From the NCBI GenBank assembly GCA_030623665.1, contig JAUXLO010000097.1, forward strand, positions 1 through 6,909: DNA of 6,909 nt, written 5' to 3'. Below, one piece after another: positions 5,903 to 6,909 of the stretch (positions are counted from its first letter, which is position 1; every line of letters begins with the position of its first letter). The notes under the pieces were generated by a model. It worked only from the letters and a program-made list of their open reading frames with translations, was not told where the DNA came from and did not search any database. This DNA comes from Planctomycetota bacterium (GTDB lineage Bacteria > Planctomycetota > Brocadiia > Brocadiales > Bathyanammoxibiaceae). The position numbers and the translations under genes were made by a program.

Positions 5903-6358
5903 TTACCAGTCCCCGTACATCCACCAGAAAAAGTCCTCTTTTTCGACAATCATTTCCACGATTATTGGGGGTATGTTGAATTTTTCACCGACAAGTCTGT
6001 CAAGGGGATGATCAGACATATCCGGGTTTTGTTCTGCTAAGGCATAGAATTCGTCTACCACCTGGCCTTCAAATGACGAGAGATCCTCCGACGCATCTGT
6101 TACGTCATAACGCCCTGTCCTGAAGCTTATAAATCTTGCCCTTTCGTTCTCTGTCGGCGTTCTGTTCTCGACGCCGAGCAAATCAGGGAAGTAAAAGAAT
6201 ACAGTTCCCTCGTCCACACTGAAAACCTTTCCGTCATCGGTGTCTTTAATATATATTCCTTCAAAGACAGACCCGTCCCATAGGGTAACAACGTCGGCAA
6301 GGGTAATCTCGCAGGACAGGAATATCATAACAAATGTCAGGAAAAAGACTCTCTTCAT
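5903..6358 (-). CDS. small exported protein of unknown function, 151 aa
   Basis: The ATG at 6358 has an excellent ribosome binding site (AGGAGG, six bases upstream). The protein starts with a signal peptide, MKRVFFLTFVMIFLSCEITL, probably cut after ITLA at residue 21. The alternative FLSC is a poor lipobox. The mature part opens with DVVTLWDGSVFEGIYIKD, a short beta motif (hydrophobic-T-L-x-D-G-S-x-x-x-G) seen in many small periplasmic proteins that I cannot name further. The middle is acidic, and a helical region leads to an unusual aromatic C-terminus, EKEDFFWWMYGDW. No catalytic motif is visible. It has its own upstream region and is transcribed toward the lipoprotein gene. Function is unknown; export to the periplasm is the only firm inference. 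Confidence 0.85.
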   Translation of the reverse strand: MKRVFFLTFVMIFLSCEITLADVVTLWDGSVFEGIYIKDTDDGKVFSVDEGTVFFYFPDLLGVENRTPTENERARFISFRTGRYDVTDASEDLSSFEGQVVDEFYALAEQNPDMSDHPLDRLVGEKFNIPPIIVEMIVEKEDFFWWMYGDW

Positions 6359-6423
6359 GCTGCCCTCCTGAATCTTGAGATGAATCGAAAGTTAGGCCCG
6401 CCGCTCCGTCCGGGTGTGTGCGT

Positions 6424-6453
6424 ATGTTACCTTTCTGGGATAGGACGAGTCAA
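6424..6453 (-). promoter_or_regulatory. putative promoter of the exported-protein gene
   Basis: On the minus strand, TTGACT (6453-6448, five of six matches) is followed by an 18-bp spacer and TAACAT (6429-6424, four of six). Transcription would start near 6417, about 60 bases before the ATG at 6358. A run of seven T on the same strand (6463-6457) lies just upstream of the -35. The match is moderate. Confidence 0.4.
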
Positions 6454-6493
6454 TTTAAAAAAAGAGTCACAAATCTGTTGAACCACAACACCG

Positions 6494-6515
6494 AATAGAC
6501 ACTTAATGGACACTT
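6494..6515. repeat. two tandem 11-bp repeats
   Basis: AATAGACACTT (6494-6504) is followed directly by AATGGACACTT (6505-6515), ten of eleven bases identical. The pair lies between rnpB and the putative promoter of the exported-protein gene. It may be a binding site pair or simple slippage; no further copy is seen nearby. Confidence 0.45.
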
Positions 6516-6591
6516 GAGTCCCATAAGGAATTGTAAAGAGAAGGCAACAGGGGAGCTAAGGCATGCAGTTAAGGAGGGTTGGGAAGGTAGC

Positions 6592-6909
6592 CTGGGAGCA
6601 GGCAATAAGCCGAGTTCTGTCGTGGACGGCCATTAATCTAGGGCGCGCCTTTCGGCGTGTCTCAAACGGCCTACCCGGGGGTCATAGCGAAGCGGGCCGC
6701 TTCATCCCCCCTATTTAGCCTTTCTCCGGGTGGGGTTTACCTTGCCAGCCCTGTCACCAGGACCGCGGTGGGCTCTTACCCCGCCTTTTCACCCTTACCC
6801 GTCACCTGAGTGACAGGCGGTATATTTTCTGTGGCACTTTCCCTGGGATTGCTCCCGGTGGGCGTTACCCACCACCCTGCCCTGCGGAGCTCGGACTTTC
6901 CTCCCGTCC
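6592..6909 (-). ncRNA. rnpB: RNase P RNA (A-type), 5' end missing
   Basis: On the minus strand this is the catalytic RNA of RNase P, which trims the 5' leader from precursor tRNAs. Conserved elements appear in order. GAGGAAAGTCC (plus 6903-6893) and AGGGCAGGGTG form conserved region I; then come GGGTAAGGGTGAAAAGG and GGTAAGAGCCCACCGC. P14 follows with a GTGA tetraloop (6750-6761), then AAATAGG and the CCGGGTAGGC segment with the GGU that binds tRNA CCA ends. P18 with a GAAA tetraloop (6646-6657) and the 3' core GACAGAACTCGGCTTA complete it. The hairpin GAAGC-GGCCC-GCTTC matches the P17 position of A-type RNAs such as that of E. coli. By comparison with the E. coli molecule about 55-60 nt of the 5' end (P1 strand, P2, P3) lie beyond the window. 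The 3' end is approximate, since no clear terminator follows. Confidence 0.97.

Noticed and set aside
5728..5979. 83-codon plus-strand frame starting with a GTG that overlaps the lipoprotein stop (GTGA)
   Set aside because: The overlap looks operon-like, but there is no hydrophobic or domain pattern. The last 77 bases run antisense through the well-supported exported-protein gene, and the composition near the end follows that gene's complement.
6457..6491. Possible rnpB terminator: GTTG/CAAC hairpin followed by T7 on the minus strand
   Set aside because: The stem is only 4 bp, a gap of about 13 bases separates it from the T tract, and it lies more than 100 bases beyond the expected RNA end. 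It is too weak to call.

Overview
The window looks like chromosomal DNA of a Gram-negative-type bacterium of intermediate GC content. Evidence for this is a lipoprotein with a clean lipobox, several Sec signal peptides, sigma-70-like promoters, purine-rich ribosome binding sites, and a bacterial A-type RNase P RNA. The lineage cannot be fixed from the sequence. A deep-branching group such as Nitrospirota, Planctomycetota or Desulfobacterota would fit, but this is only an impression. There is no transposase, integrase, CRISPR array or tRNA in the window.

Left part (1-3543, all on the minus strand, read right to left): a tightly packed MoxR/Bat-type operon. It runs from a MoxR-family AAA+ ATPase to a DUF58 protein with a von Willebrand A-like fold, then a secreted, membrane-anchored protein that resembles BatD with a cytoplasmic helical tail, then the start of a BatA-like membrane VWA protein cut off by the window edge. 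Two of the junctions are 4-nt ATGA overlaps, so the last three genes are probably translationally coupled. MoxR ATPases with VWA/MIDAS partners are thought to act as chaperones or remodelling complexes, often in envelope stress or in maturation of protein complexes; the client here is not evident.

Middle (3544-4484): a strong promoter for the operon, an unrecognised soluble 145-aa protein on the minus strand, and that gene's own promoter. The two promoters have identical -35 (TTGTCA) and -10 (TATAAT) hexamers, an identical 17-bp spacing and an identical stretch after the -10. The 145-aa gene and the MoxR operon may therefore be co-expressed. The 145-aa gene's promoter also carries an inverted repeat flanking its -10 box.

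Right-centre (4485-5731, plus strand): a likely three-gene unit encoding two small membrane proteins of unknown function and a DUF3313-like lipoprotein. It converges on a minus-strand gene (5903-6358) for a small exported protein of unknown function with a tryptophan-rich C-terminus.

Right edge (about 6592-6909, minus strand): the RNase P RNA gene rnpB, lacking its 5' end. The best candidates for something undescribed are the composite BatD-like protein, the 145-aa gene with the twin promoter, and the small-membrane-protein/lipoprotein unit. Nothing here proves a new system.
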